This document shows positions 30,175 through 42,580 of a DNA stretch of 64,000 nt, one piece after another. Below the pieces are notes generated by a model. The model made no database searches, was not told the DNA's origin, and saw only the letters and a program-made list of their open reading frames with translations. How positions within the stretch are numbered: position 1 is the stretch's first letter; each line of letters starts with the position of its first letter. Made by a program: the position numbers and the translations under genes. The stretch covers positions 620,001 through 684,000 of the forward strand of contig JARWMV010000235.1 in assembly GCA_030998015.1 (NCBI GenBank). Direction: 5' to 3'. The stretch comes from Ceratorhiza oryzae-sativae. Its lineage: Eukaryota > Basidiomycota > Agaricomycetes > Cantharellales > Ceratobasidiaceae.

Positions 30175-30215
30175 ACAATCTGGGTATCGTCATCTAGAGT
30201 AGGGATGTGAAAACT

Positions 30216-32928
30216 CAGATACTACATGATAGGTTTGCGACCCATTCATTACTGGCAGCGGAGTTTGGGCGTAGGAGAGCGGTATAGCCGGCATAATCGA
30301 GAGAATATAGGTGTTTAAACAAGACTTGCTAAACCCTCAACAACAGCATCCTATTGCATATGCTGTGGAGTACAGATAATTTTCCTTTCTGTTATGCGAA
30401 CCATCAATGAACCAGGTGGGATTGAGATCGGTCGAGGTGAGGGGCCGAATACTCTGGCTTGTCTGAAGAGGGTGGTTCGACAAACCAGCAAAACTTAAGG
30501 CATACTTTATATCTTGCCAGAAAATTTTCACCCAAACCAGCATCTAGGCGCATGCAATCAGCTCTTTGCGGAGTAAATCGATTTCCGACAATATGTGCAC
30601 AAAAACCTCGTAGTTACGAGATCAGGGGACACCACACCTGGAGGATAAACATACTCCTAGGTACGTCGGCAAAAACGCCTCATTGGAAACCAGAGTCTAG
30701 GGAAGCACCAAGGTATCATGTACTACGATCCATACAATCTTAGGCACTTCACTCACCAATTTTACCAGCAGATAACATACGCCACCGATAGAACCATATC
30801 ATGAACTTACCTGGCATAGTTTAAAAGCGAGTGTTAGAGGCGCAAGCATGGCAAAACCTTGAAGCAGATGCCCCAAGATAGTGGACTATCCAAAACCCTT
30901 TTGAATGGTAACCCGGAAAACGCAGGTAGCCACATAAATCAAACAATCTTGCCAAACCTGTGCATAATCTCCCAAACGGCGTGATCCACAAATTTTTCGA
31001 TTCACTTTTTTTTTTTTTTTTGACAGGGTCGCCAGATTGTGTGAACGACCCCATGATTTGTGATTCATCGTCTGTGACTTTGCGCCAACGATCCGAAAGT
31101 ATTCGACACATGTGCAGGCCAAACAACGGTTGGTATTAATATCTCAAGAGATACAAATCTCCATAGTCGTTCAACCGTTAGGGGACGAGAAGTGAGAACA
31201 TCTTGAACGCTTCGTGAACACGAGGTGTTGCGGATGAGCTCCAATTCAAATCTCCCTCGATGTACATCAGCCGGGGCTGATGGATCTTGATCATGGTAAG
31301 AATCTGGATCGAGGTTGAGAGCCATAGTTTGTATATCGAATCGTCCAATTTAAAAGGGCTTCTCCTTCCAACATACAGGTATATTCGCCCTTTGATCGAT
31401 TTACCAATTTGATCAAATCGGGCACACGCGCATTTAGTTGAGCATTCCCGACTTAATGCTATAGCTGTATCGTCTCCGTTAGGTACACAAATGGAATGTC
31501 CCGACCTGTCGTATGTTTAGCTCTTTGGGCACAGCCCTAGACCCCATAGGTCTGCTCAACATGAACCCTTGCGTGGCCAGTGTTCTTGAGCCGTACTAGA
31601 GATTCATAACGTTGTGGATGTTTTAGGTGTGGTAGGTTGCCGAACATCATCAGACGACTCGATGGTACCTTCGCTATCTTAGGCAAAATAGCACCCCAGC
31701 TCTACTCAACCCTCAATGATAACTTCCCATTCCCATTTCCCTCCGCTTACCTCCCGATCTTGGAAGGAATGATTTTTTTATGTATTGAGACACTCGAGCT
31801 GCAGCGGAGTTTATCATACCATTGTCAGCCGTGTTGGAGGAGACCCGATACATAAGCGTAACCCATTTAGTGGTTATGTTGCGGTTATCACTAAAGCCTG
31901 CGCGCCCCTGCTAGAGCAGCGTATCTCCTCGATTGTGTACAGACACAATTAGATTCGAAAGCACGATAATCGAATAAAGACCGACCTCTGTTATACGAGG
32001 GAGTGACCATAAACATACGCCTACGATTATGATGAGGGAATCATGGTTGATGGGGAAATACTCCGCAAATGGGCAGAGAGAACGATTATATAAACATATA
32101 CATCGAGAATGGACGTGCTATGGCCTAAAGCAGGCGCTCCCGCCGCCCAACACCCCGAACTTACATTAATACAAATTCTTGGTGGTCTTCAAGACACTGC
32201 CATCCTTGGATAGGTCCAACTTCACCTACATCGAGCCCTGAGCAATTTGCCCAAACGATACACGCCCGTCACGAGAACGTCGGGAGCCTGGTCGAGATTC
32301 CTAGGTATTACTAACCCGCCGCCAAATTCATCGGTGGGACAAGACCTAACAGCTTCTTATCGTAATTTGTCGAGACCTTGGAAGTCCAAGCAATCCAATA
32401 ATCCGTCAGCCGGATCTGAGTAGCCTGGCCTGCAAGCGGCTTCGTGATACACTCCACTTAAATTCCGATCCAACGCCCTTGTGGCCCTCCAGAAGTGTTG
32501 AATCAGTGAACACAGCACGTAGAGCTCGGTCTGTGCGTAGGAGAATCGGCCAGAGGTGCTACTGAGTGGCATACATATTAAAGGGGCATCAATGGCAATC
32601 TTTACAAACTGGCGCAGCCCATATAATGAATACAAGTAGAAAATAGCTTACAAGCACAAAAGAGGATGGGAACGAACTAGTGGACCAGAGAACTCCAGAA
32701 TTATGCGAATGCAACAGCAACGCCACGCACGAGTAGACCGACCCGCGATGGGTTTGATAAGAACGTCAAGCTGGGAGATAGGCAATCCCTTGAGACTGTG
32801 ATATCATGGACTTCGACGGCTAAGTGGCTACCCATCATATCCTGAGCCATCTATCCTAGGATCAACGACCAGCCAGATAAAACACACATCGAAGCGACCT
32901 GCTTACTGGTAGTTTTATCATTCAAGGC
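30216..32928. other. No confident gene; scattered short ORFs
   Basis: Ordinary CpG-containing sequence. Possible minus-strand ORFs at 31065-31325 (MALNLDPDSYHDQDPSAPAD) and 32357-32635 have no recognisable domains and no clear splice context. A run of 16 T lies at 31006-31021. Nothing else is supported. Confidence 0.5.
31065..31325 (-). CDS. Hypothetical ORF, 86 codons
   Basis: It starts MALNLDPDSYHDQDPSAPAD, with an acidic N-terminus, and ends in a TGA at 31065. It has no hydrophobic segment or domain that I recognise. It could be the first exon of a minus-strand gene running toward 30340, where another short minus-strand frame exists, but no splice pair is convincing. Confidence 0.25.
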   Translation of the reverse strand: MALNLDPDSYHDQDPSAPADVHRGRFELELIRNTSCSRSVQDVLTSRPLTVERLWRFVSLEILIPTVVWPAHVSNTFGSLAQSHRR

Positions 32929-33260
32929 TTATGGGAGATTCCCCTCACTGCTAATACTATTCAGCACAGACCATAGACTGTAGCCAGCGTACAGCGAAGT
33001 GATTGCCACAATCAAAATAGCCATCCAATAGAGAGAGCTTTGGAGTATTCTGACTATTAGGTGATCGGAAAACGTTAGGTATGAGAGACAGAACTGGTCA
33101 ATCATGGGGGTTAAAGCTACTTGCGTAGAGGGTCGCCCAGATCGGCTTCATCGTTTCCGCCCGCAACGGCGGCCGGCTCCTGGCCATTCCCGTTCACTTG
33201 CTGTCCTGGATTAAGCAAAGATTGTCCGTAGAGAGAGTTGAAAAGACCGCCGTTGCTCAT
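32929..33260 (-). CDS. Small protein with one hydrophobic segment, third member (two exons, 86 aa)
   Basis: Exon 1 is 33121-33260, starting MSNGGLFNSLYGQSLLNPG and rich in Gly, Asn and Ala. The intron is 33050-33120 (GTAGCT donor, TCAG acceptor). Exon 2 is 32929-33049, encoding ILQSSLYWMAILIVAITSLY and a short polar tail before TAA. Lengths (140 plus 121) give exactly 87 codons in phase. The layout of a polar first exon, one intron and a hydrophobic second exon resembles the genes at 28233 and 35275. Sequence similarity is weak, so membership is inferred. Function unknown. Confidence 0.55.
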
Positions 33261-34047
33261 GGTAGATTAACAGTGGACAACGAGTATTGACATCAGGTCT
33301 GAAACGAGGGGTGGGCGGTTCGGTGACGATGTCACTCGAAGTATAGCCTACCCTCAAGCACGAGAATCATACATTAGTACACATGATGATCAAATCCCAT
33401 AGTCCCTTGGCAAAGGAATCTATGGAACGGGGTATCCGTATGTATGATGTATATGTGCGAAGGCAACATTGAAACTCAGCTGCGAGTTTAGGAACAACAT
33501 AGGCGAATTGACGACACACTACCTTAGCTCACTACCACACTCTTGCCTTGCCAAGCTATGAAATATCTGCTAACTTGAGAAGACCTCAAGACACTAGTTG
33601 AGACATAGTTAATGAAATCTCGGGAGAAAGAAACCCGAGTATGAAGGCCTGCTATTCCAACTGGCACATTAGCCAGTTACTGATAATCCTACTCATGTCG
33701 TATTTGGTAGTGAGAATGAAGCCGAGGATGTTCAGCCGGCAGAGGGGTGCTTGAGGGGCGTATCGAGGCGCAGGCGGGAAATAATCATAGCTCCATGGTT
33801 CCCCTCACGCATATATGTCGCAAAATACGTGGGACCTACAAGTCCTGGCTTACTCGGTAGCAGTTCTCGCATTAGGACCTACGCTATGATCTACAACTGG
33901 GTTCGGGCAAATCAGCAGAGGCACCCGTATTCATACAAACATCCTCGGTGCCGTTTGTCTAACTGCTTAAAGTTCTGTATAAAGTTGATACCCAACTCCT
34001 GGGATGGGATAAGTCATTGAAGAGACTAATTTTATGCCACTCTACGA

Positions 34048-34374
34048 TTGCACAATCGGCCTGCAGTTGGAACTTACCTGAGTGCCAGACCCATGCCTCG
34101 TGATCTAGTATGGAAAGGCGGCATATCTGACATCGCCGGAACTGTTAATTTCAATTTCAGCTACGCTGCTGCGATTAGGAATCGCCCTCCAGCTAACTTT
34201 GTTAGCGCATTTAGGAAATGTCAACCTAACAATCGGACCCTGATGCTTGGATGGCTGCCTCTGGCCTATCCAGGCACTCTCTATAGCCTCAAGGTAGGGT
34301 GTATAAATAAATCATTGATCTGCGCTAACGCTACCCTTGTAAGCGCATGCTTTAATGCCTATGCTGGGAAGTAG
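34048..34374 (+). CDS. Hypothetical ORF in duplication copy 2 (low confidence)
   Basis: The 108-codon frame contains NFVSAFRKCQPNNRTLMLGW; copy 1 (around 27030-27130) reads SFVSACRKYQPNNWSLRLGR in the corresponding frame but with a stop upstream. Conservation at the amino-acid level is suggestive only. It may simply reflect the DNA duplication. Confidence 0.25.
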   Translation: MHNRPAVGTYLSARPMPRDLVWKGGISDIAGTVNFNFSYAAAIRNRPPANFVSAFRKCQPNNRTLMLGWLPLAYPGTLYSLKVGCINKSLICANATLVSACFNAYAGK

Positions 34375-35274
34375 GAATTTGCGATATTTCGGGCGCTGAT
34401 TCCAGCATCAACCCTGGGACCAGCTGCCATCGAAGACGTTGCCCACATCCAGCATCCGCACAAGAGTCGAACTCGGCTATGAGCTGGCGGAACCACAATG
34501 CAGTTGATACTGCAGTTGTATATGCCTGTCTCCCCCGGGGACTGGTGCAGTTGGGCTTACGCCTCGGGCGTGAAAACGGGAACGTGGGCTCCATAAATGG
34601 GTTCAACCAGCCCACGGTACAGTATGACGCCGAATAGTTTCGACGAGAATGGTTGCATTCTTACTTTCAGTCGTGAATAAGGAACCCACCAAGAAGGGTG
34701 GTCAAAAGTATCAAGTAACGGGGCAAGTGATACTGAAGCCTGGTTTAAATTGTTATGTATTTACAGTGGGTTTCAGATCAGACTCATTATCGGATAACAC
34801 AACGTAAGGATGGAAAGAGAAATCTTGAAAAGGGGTGGTTTTAAAGGACCGTATGGTAAAAAAAATTACGATCGATGTAGGCCTGGACGTACGGAAGGAT
34901 TGGGGGATCCAAGGGCTCTAAACCATACGCTATCCGTTGTAAAGGCTCGTAAATGGGGAGATGGGGACAAATAACGAATTCAAGAGGTGCTTGAGAAAGT
35001 CTGGGGATTCAACGAGCAAAAACCGAAAGGAACATAATCTTCGCATCCCAGATCCCAATATCCCCCATTCGTTGGACGTCAGGTGGGATGGGGCAGAATA
35101 ACCGTGGCGTCTGGACAGAACGAAAGGGGCCCTTGCCTGGGCATACTTATCCGCTGTTCTTGTGGGAGAAAAACACTGTTTGACTTATGAGAAAGCCGTC
35201 CGGAAAGTGTGCAGATAGTCGCTGGATTGAATTCAATTAGGTCCTATATAAATGTTGTGAGAATATGTGACGGT

Positions 35275-35714
35275 TCAGGACGCTAGGCTTGCATTTGTTG
35301 TGGACCGTTCCGGCCCCTTGCCCCCATAGTACTTATCCCTCAAGTTGTGGCGACGTAGACGATAATTCTCCAAAATGCCACCAGCACATGCTATAATAAC
35401 CCCAAGTACAACGCAGACGAAAAAGAGGGCCAGAGTGGCGTGGCTCGCACGCAGTGCTAACCCCCCCCCTCCCCCGATTAGTCTCGGAAACGAAAAGAGA
35501 AATTTAATAGTATCACTCACTCTCCCCTGTTGTGGAGCCAAAGGAATTTCTTGACCGCCAGGCGGGTTGTGGAAAATTTGTTCATCGAGTAACTGGAGCT
35601 GGGCGTTGGCTGCCACTGGTTTGCCCCCTGCCCAATCTCCGGCCTTGCAGGCCGCCGGGGATGATTATCTGTTTGAAACCCACGAAGTGACTTCAAGAGA
35701 CTTGGTCGTTCCAT
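35275..35714 (-). CDS. Small protein with one hydrophobic segment, copy 2 (frame disturbed)
   Basis: The ATG at 35714 (MERPSLLKSLRGFQTDNHP) matches copy 1. The frame that matches copy 1 further on (LQLLDEQIFHNPPGGQEIPL) is shifted, so an indel lies between about 35580 and 35680. A GTGAGT donor follows PLAPQQG near 35518. The second exon reads ALRASHATLALFFVCVVLG and a hydrophobic run, then a basic tail (YRLRRHNLRDKYYGG) to a stop at 35275. The paralogue in the other duplication copy supports it as a real gene; the frame break may be a pseudogenising change or an assembly error. Confidence 0.5.
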
Positions 35715-36218
35715 TATCTGTTAATTCTATGCACAAATGTTGAATGCTTCAAAGCACGACAATGAGCGGCGGTAGATGTGGGAAACAACTGGTGCTATCA
35801 GTTAAATAAGAAACGTTACGTGGCTTAGATGTGAAGGGAATCGATGAGCAGTGAGACCCCAGGGTAGGGAGAAAGGACACCGGATACGTAGCCTGTGCAC
35901 GAAGCCACAAAGATCTGGGAAACTGCGTTAACAATCGCACCGAAAAGATGCGCATAGCGAAACCTACTTGCATGGCTCTTACGCTGTGTTGCAGTGCCGA
36001 GCTGTCCCCCCTCATTCGTTGTATCCCCTAGGTCTCTCGGCAATAGATTCGTTGTAGGAGGGCATCGTGAATGGCTGGAGGTGTGTTGGGAGCTCGAGGG
36101 GGGAAAGAAATGGAGCAGCTATTGTACCAGACTCCGTTCTTTATCTCGATAGAAGAATGTTCCGAAGCAGCCCTCCTAGTAAGCGCAAGAAAAATAGGAC
36201 GGGCGTGCGGTTAAGAAA

Positions 36219-36330
36219 ATGGCAAGGGGGGGAGGCAAGATGGTGAGGGAAGGCGGCGAGGGAAGACGGCGAGGAAAGAGGGGGAGGGAAGACGGCGAGG
36301 AAACGAGGGGAGGGAAAGGCGACCCTGGTG
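36219..36330 (+). repeat. Purine-rich imperfect tandem repeat
   Basis: Repeats of GAGGGAAGACGGCGAGGAAA-like units cover about 110 bp on the plus strand (all purine except single C or T bases). The corresponding part of duplication copy 1 (about 29165-29210) is shorter, so the tract has expanded in this copy. Confidence 0.6.
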
Positions 36331-37395
36331 AAGCTGCCACGCATACATATATCTTTGTAGCGCATGTGGCAAGGAATGCATCAGGGGTATTAGTTTTTTT
36401 TTGGAAAATCAGTGGTTTTTTGGACAAAAGAGAGTTAGTTGGGGCAGGCTTTCTATGAGGACTCGTCGCATGTCCGCCAATCCTGGAATTCAACTGCTCT
36501 GGGCCACGATTTATCCGGCGTGACACCTATGTTCTGGAATGTGAGACTCATAAAGTCCGCATGCCTGGGATTTGCCGGATATCGGTGAGCCTTTGACATT
36601 TTACATGTGTAGAAACTAGACTACAGGAACGAGGGACTGCATTCTCCCACTCGAGCAATCGAGGTGCATAGCACTACACCGTCTTGAGCCAAGCAACTAT
36701 AACAAAGCAGCAACCGCGCACTGCCAACAATGGACGATCAACACAAGGGATTGCACAGCGGCAGAGTCAGAGTCACCCATTGGAAGTGCTCTTCGACCGA
36801 ACAAACGGACAATATCCAAAATGTCAAGGGGCACAGGGGTAGCGACACGATTCTCGAGATCAAGCTGCAGATCCCTGCCATTTCCATCCTTAGTGCCTGT
36901 TACTGTCCTCACAGGGGGCATTGGACCTGGTGAGCCGGGTACAACTCTATTAGGCGCCGGTATGTTTCCGCTGTCCAGGATATTCGGACCACACCTAGTG
37001 TGGATGTTCACAGGACGAACACTCTGCGGAAAGCGGCCACAAGCGGCCACAAGAGCGCGGATCCCCACACGAAAAAAACTTCCCACCACGACGTTCTAAC
37101 TCGGCCCCCGACCCCAGCCAAAATCTCACCAAGTCCACCGGCGTCTACGGCGTTGACTAATCCTGTACATTTGACCAAGAAGAGGATATTTATGCGCTTT
37201 GTTCCTCTGTATAAATCTGCCCGATGACGAAGTTTAAGCAGATGCAATAATCATTTGAATTGGTACTAGTTCAAGCCGCATTGCCCAAGGGTTGGGCTAG
37301 CCGTTCGCTTCGGCCGGCACGAATAGCTGGTAACAAACTTAATTATGTTGTCGATCATACAATCTGGGTATCGTCGCGTCGTCTAGAGCATACAT

Positions 37396-38620
37396 AATTG
37401 GATATACAACCTGATCTGGTTTGTGAAATCGATGATCCCTCGCTGTGGCTATGCACAAAAACAAATGTTGTGACACACTGTCACATAGCGTTGGCCATTC
37501 CTTTTCTGGTAGAACAAGGATTGGTTTCTCTGCTTCCTCCGCCTTATTCCGACGTAGTGTCTTGATCAAGAGTCGTCTGACTTGACGCTAACGTTGAGGC
37601 GGACGTACCATAAGCGAGTATGTGTTCACCAGTGGGGCGGGCTTTTGAGAACGAAGCCGCTGAGGGCTGTGTCCGAGGATAACTAAGAGGATGCCAGGAG
37701 TTGAATCGGAATCCGTATTTGGAGCATGCTACATGCATGCATGGATCGCTGATTTGGGAAGTTTGTCGCCAAACCGTATATCGGGGATCGTATCTTGCCC
37801 CGAACCCAGGCAACTTCAATGCCACGTTGTTTAATTTCGAGTCGTCGTACCCCTGAGGATTTCATGACGTATGCCCATTAAGTGAGCCGGCCGATCCTAG
37901 ACTCTTATCCTCGCGAGCAATAGCACTGCATGGGTCGGTGAGAGAGAGTGGGACAGAGATAAATACGGGCATGCACATTCGCACGTTCACCATGGAACGA
38001 CGAGGCCGAAAAAAGAGCGCTGCTGCGCAGGCATCTGACCAGCTCACGGGGTACACACGCGAGATTAAGAATCCCTTGGCTATAGATACGAGGTGTGTAT
38101 AATCAAGTATACGCCATAAGTTTGAATAGGTGTTCCCGAATATGCTTTGCAGAGAGGCGTTGCAGGTGTCGATGTCGATGGTCGCCGGTCTGGGTGCCAA
38201 GGAATGTTGTGTCTGATAGATTACACATGTGGCGGAGATAAAGACCCTTCAATTTGGTCCTCGGTTGAAGAGAGGCAGTCTAGACAAGGGGGTGGCAAGG
38301 AACAGGTCACCCATCAGGCAAAATAGCAACGAGGCTGGCATGAAAAGTCGAGATCGTGTCCAGCCGCCATCACGTGGACGCGTGCCCGAGAGCCACATTG
38401 GAAGTTGGAGTTGATTAGATTCCGTTGGAATGTATCAGGAGAAATGCAGAGGCCAACGGAAAGGATTTGAGGAAGGCGGGCCGGTGGCCCGTAAGCCCAT
38501 GTGATTGAACCAAACAATCCCCGACGCCGGACGGTTTCACGCTCAGGTGATGCTGTACGTGTATATTGTATTTTCTCAGACTAAAAACGGCCGTCGTGAT
38601 CGGGACTTCACAGACTAAAA
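37396..38620. other. No confident gene
   Basis: Minus-strand frames at 37544-37825 and 37862-38200 are open for 93-112 codons but lack domains, signal sequences or convincing splice sites. They are listed only so that the stretch is accounted for. Confidence 0.4.
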
Positions 38621-39112
38621 ATGTCGAAAGATGTTGCTATGCTGGACAAAGCGGGGATGCCGGCAGGCGTGAGACCTAGCGAGGCGGCGTCGACGAATGA
38701 ATGCGCGTCCACGAGATGGAGGAGAGCATCCACGAGAACGGGTGTGGGACTGGGCAGCCCCAGCGATCCATGTGGAGAGAACCGACGCGGACGTTTGACT
38801 GCGTGATCGGCTGGGGTTCTCGGGACTTCTTCCATTGGTACGCGATGGTGCGGCCATATGCCAAGTGGCCTGCCAGCGCAGCATATAGCCTGGTCGCCGC
38901 GCGTGGGCGTCTGGTCCCCGCCACCACAGTCGCAGAGGTGCGTATGACGTTTGGTACGACGTGAACCTGGATGATGAACCCTGTCCTTCCTTATCCCCGA
39001 ATATGAACATCAACCGGGCGGCTGAACATATTCTTCTCCAGGACTCTCTCTATTCCGCAGTCGACGAACGTAGTAATCCCGCCTCGTCCCAGAGAATCTC
39101 CGCGGCGGCCTA
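38621..39112 (+). pseudogene. GC-rich gene remnant, plus strand (unrecognised)
   Basis: Coding-like plus-strand frames follow one another: 38701-38964 (with FDCVIGWGSRDFFHWYAMVR) and, after a frame change near 38940, GAYDVWYDVNLDDEPCPSL continuing to a TAG near 39111. The tail includes NINRAAEHILLQDSLYSAVD. The change of frame could be a short intron or an indel. No family recognised; GC content is higher than in the flanks. Confidence 0.35.
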
Positions 39113-39202
39113 GTCACCTGAAGCCACCCGTGTGCGCCTCCTCCGCCTCAACGACGACGCCCGCCAGCTGACTCTTGCCTCTAGACGTGTTCATCCCGCC
39201 CA

Positions 39203-41009
39203 ATGTCTACCGCCATCTACTCCCTCCCGCCCTGCTCCACGGCCTCGGGAACAGCGACAACGACGACTTTGACGACGACGAGCGCCTCTGGGACCGGGAC
39301 GGGATATGTACCACCAACATGCATCCCTGCACCGTCGGGCAATACGTCCTACACGTTCACTGTCACCTCGTCGGGCACCACGCTCCTCCCGTATATTGTC
39401 ACTATTACTGGTATGTCGTCGAGGTTGAACTTGGGCGGCCGTATTGATGACCGAAATCTGCAGGATCGAGCGCGAGTGAGACAGGTTCGGTGTTGACCAC
39501 AAAGGTGACCAACCCTGTGTCTATTGCGTCAAGTACATCAAGCTTACCATCCGAGTCTGCTTCAAACTTGTCCCTACTTTCTGCCCCGGTTTAACTTCTA
39601 CACCGTTGTCTCCTGCCACCGTGTCGCCATCTGTTGTTCCTGTCACTACACCTCATCCGTTCCGACGACGACATCCACGCCCATTGTGATTACAACAACC
39701 GCTCCCAATCCCGTCGCTACGTCTACACATGAACCAATCACTACATCCGCGACCCGCCTCCCCGACCTCTGACCCGCCTCCCACTACTTCACCCCTTGTC
39801 TCTTCTTCACCTCTTGCCTCTTCTTCACCTCCTGCCTCTTCGCTACTCGCTTTTATTTCGCCTACGCAGACCGAGTCTACGATACCCACAACGACTCCTG
39901 TACCAACTACCTCTGACGTTCCTTCGACCACTTCCGCGCCGCCGTCTGGGACGTCCACGCACACTCCTTCTTTTGCTTCAGTATCGACGCCGTTGTCGCC
40001 CAGCATGGCGCCCGTCCCAACGTCCAGCGCGGCCACGGCTGCTTCAAGTCCTGCTGTTGCCAGCTCTGTGCCAGCGACCAGTTCTCCAGCGTCGAGTAGC
40101 AGAGGGCCAGTTTCGTCAAGTGGCATATCTGCGGCGTCGTCCAGCAGCGCACCTCCCGTGAGCTCGGCGCCTACTACCACGACTTCTAAACCGATCGTGA
40201 GGCCGACAGTCACTATTACCGAGATTTATACGGGTCCTCCGAATGGAACTCCGACTCCAAAGCCGACTTCGAGCCCGCCTGTCGTTTCTTCAACACCCAC
40301 TCCAACGCCTACTCCAACACCTACCCTACCCTACACCTACACCTACACCAGAACCTACGCCTACATCCACTCCTGAACCCTCTACGCCTACACCCGACCC
40401 CACGCCCACTCTAGGCCCGAGACGAGCTCTACCCCGTTATTCTCCGAGTATACCGAGACGCTCACCGTGTCCTCCTCGATCGTTGTCTCGGTGATCAGCA
40501 CCCCGGTCTCGCCCCCGACTCTGAGCGGGACATTTTCGAGTTATGTCGAGACACTCACGACTCCGACCGTGGCGCCCGGTACGGACAGTCCGATCGCCAC
40601 CGGGACTATCGTTGGCACGATTTCAGACGTTCCGACCTCGGTGACGGACCCGAATAATCCCACCTCGCTCACCACGCCCACCTCTGCGCATACGTCTACT
40701 TCTGCAACGCTCTCGGCTCTTCCTGCACCCGAAGGCGCGTCTCAACCGCAGACGATGACGCCAACGACGAATCCCAGTGGAGTGATTGCGGGTGCGACAA
40801 TTGGGAGTATTGCCGGGCTGGTTGTGCTTGGGATGCTCTCGAGGTGGGCATGGAGACGTGGGGCGGGGGAGAGAGCTGTGAGAAGGATGTACAGAGAGGA
40901 TATGCGCGAGATTCGGGAACGGACGAATGGGTTGGATGAAGGGCCTGGCGAATGGGGCAGACCTGCCTGGCGGAGAGGAGGGAGCAGCAGTAGCGAGGGA
41001 AGGTACTAA
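39203..41009 (+). pseudogene. Mucin-like Ser/Thr/Pro-rich single-pass surface protein, frame-disrupted
   Basis: Exon 1 (from 39203, MSTAIYSLPPCSTASGTATT) ends at a GTATGT donor near 39411; the intron closes at CTGCAG near 39465. The rest is a long low-complexity Ser/Thr/Pro-rich region scattered over three frames (39500-40490), including TPTP repeats near 40290-40420. An intact C-terminal frame (40467-41009) has the transmembrane segment GVIAGATIGSIAGLVVLGML followed by a basic cytoplasmic tail. The layout is that of fungal cell-wall stress or adhesion-type surface proteins. At least three frame changes are needed to join it, so it is either a pseudogene or affected by sequence errors. Confidence 0.65.
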
Positions 41010-42580
41010 ACCAATGGACCGAAAGGTTTTTGTTTGAAAAAAAATGCTAGGCTTTATGTTGTAGGGACTCGCATACCCCCCATGTCTCTCGTCGATTGTT
41101 GGACCCATGTACTGCTGTCTCGCCTTGCCATGTTTACACTTTTGGGGATTTTGTGAGACACTGTACGGACTAAATTTCTTGGATTGTGTTTTGTTTTCTT
41201 CTCGTCCCGCCACCTCTTCCTCCGTACTTTCGCCCTTTACTCTAGAACCCCGACCCGCGTATTCCTCGATCTACAGTTGCGATTCGTTTGTATCTCGGCT
41301 GCATGTCACTACACACCTATACATCGATATCTTTGTGCACATGATACTACAAATTTCGCATCAAACTTAGATAGCTTGAATCATCGAGTCCAGCCTGCTG
41401 CGGCCCTTGGCCGTTCTGATGTGAAACAGCCCGGCCTTTTGCCTCAGTTTCTAGCACGAGATTGCGCATGTGCTGGCTATCTATTTTAGCTTGGAGAAGG
41501 TTCTTCAGAAAATAAAGATAAAACCACCTGGCAGATGCGCATTTGGCCGCATCAAACAATACCCGCCGAGGATAATTGCCACGTGCTGGTGCATTTTGAT
41601 AGAGCTCCATTTGAATGTCAGCCTCAGCTCAGGCTTTCCGACGCCGCAAGAACTCTTGGTACTCGTATGACGCTTTTCTAGAGGACGACCACAACCTTCC
41701 GACTGTCGTCTCACCTTCTTCCATCGTCTAGATTCATTGCTGTAGTGACGGCATCTTCCAACACCTTTTCAGTTCTCTTGATCCACACCCAACTTGCTCG
41801 TCGTTCGTTTTTCTGGTGCACTTTGGTCGATTCGAGATAGCAGAGGCAAGAGGGCATACTCTATTATTGGTCTCAGAAGGTGAGTCGGATGTTCCGGATT
41901 TGACAGTGTTGGAGCTGGTTGAGCGTGGATGGGCTTGGTTGACGTCGATATCACCTCACATCGATCATGGTTGTATTGTTCAACTCCACGAACACTGGAA
42001 CGAGGCTGCGAAAACCGGGGTGGCCAAGTGAATTCAACGCTGACTTTGTTCGCTTTCGCGGCAGCTATCATACCCGTGGGACAACCTCGCTCGTAAGTTC
42101 CGTTCGCTCGGCACATACAGGCCTGCAGTCCAATTCAAACCACATCACTTCATGTCCCTGAGAGATTGCTGTATATCCTGTACATTTTATGTCATTCTAT
42201 GCACTCGGCGTTTCAACTGTCCATGGCTGACGATCCTCTTTGTAGGGTCGGCGTGTCTCGGCACCGTGTGTTCACGGGTAGCACGTGTTGTGCTGTAAAA
42301 ATACCTTGTTCTGTTCTCTGCCGACGTTCTGTCTGTGCACGACAGGCCCAGTTGCATCCCAGCACTCGACTCGCGGAGCCAGTTTCTCACGCTGGCGTCG
42401 ATCACCTTACCTGCGTGAGACCATCAATATCTCTATTCATTTAACTCTACCAAGCGCGCTCTGTCACCTCCATCCCCGACGGCGTCCTCGGCCAACCTCG
42501 TGACCGAGCGGTATTTTCTCGCCTGTGAATTATTACGCGATCAAGTAAACCCTGTTGTTCGCGTGGTTACGCGCTTGTGA
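41010..42580. other. Intergenic region; no gene recognised
   Basis: Short open frames on both strands lack domains. The stretch separates two mucin-like genes transcribed in the same direction and would include the 3' end of one and the promoter of the other. Confidence 0.5.

Larger units (their letters stand above)
26483..30215. repeat. Segmental duplication, copy 1
   Basis: Blocks here align in order with 33848-37395: GCTTACTCGGTAGCAGTTCTCG (26483 and 33848), TAGCTTTGTTAGCGCAT-like blocks (about 27047 and 34195), the small membrane-protein gene (28233-28611 and 35275-35714), and a long block around 29920-30200 and 37090-37385 sharing GTTGTCGATCATACAATC. The spacing is 7.1 to 7.4 kb. Divergence is substantial, so the duplication is old, and the left edge of copy 1 coincides with the MITE-like element. 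Confidence 0.75.
33848..37395. repeat. Segmental duplication, copy 2
   Basis: Collinear with 26483-30215. The best-preserved block is about 37090-37385, which shares GTTCAAGCCGCAT and the GTTGTCGATCATACAATC segment with 29920-30200. Copy 2 carries a purine-rich expansion at 36219-36330 that copy 1 lacks. Similarity fades right of about 37395. Confidence 0.75.

Noticed and set aside
31006..31021. Poly(T) run as a retrogene or LINE poly(A) tail on the minus strand
   Set aside because: No target duplication or upstream coding sequence of a retroelement is visible next to it.
39653..40213. Minus-strand 186-codon Gly/Val-rich frame in the mucin gene
   Set aside because: Antisense of a Ser/Thr/Pro-rich repeat region, which commonly gives open Gly/Val/Glu frames.
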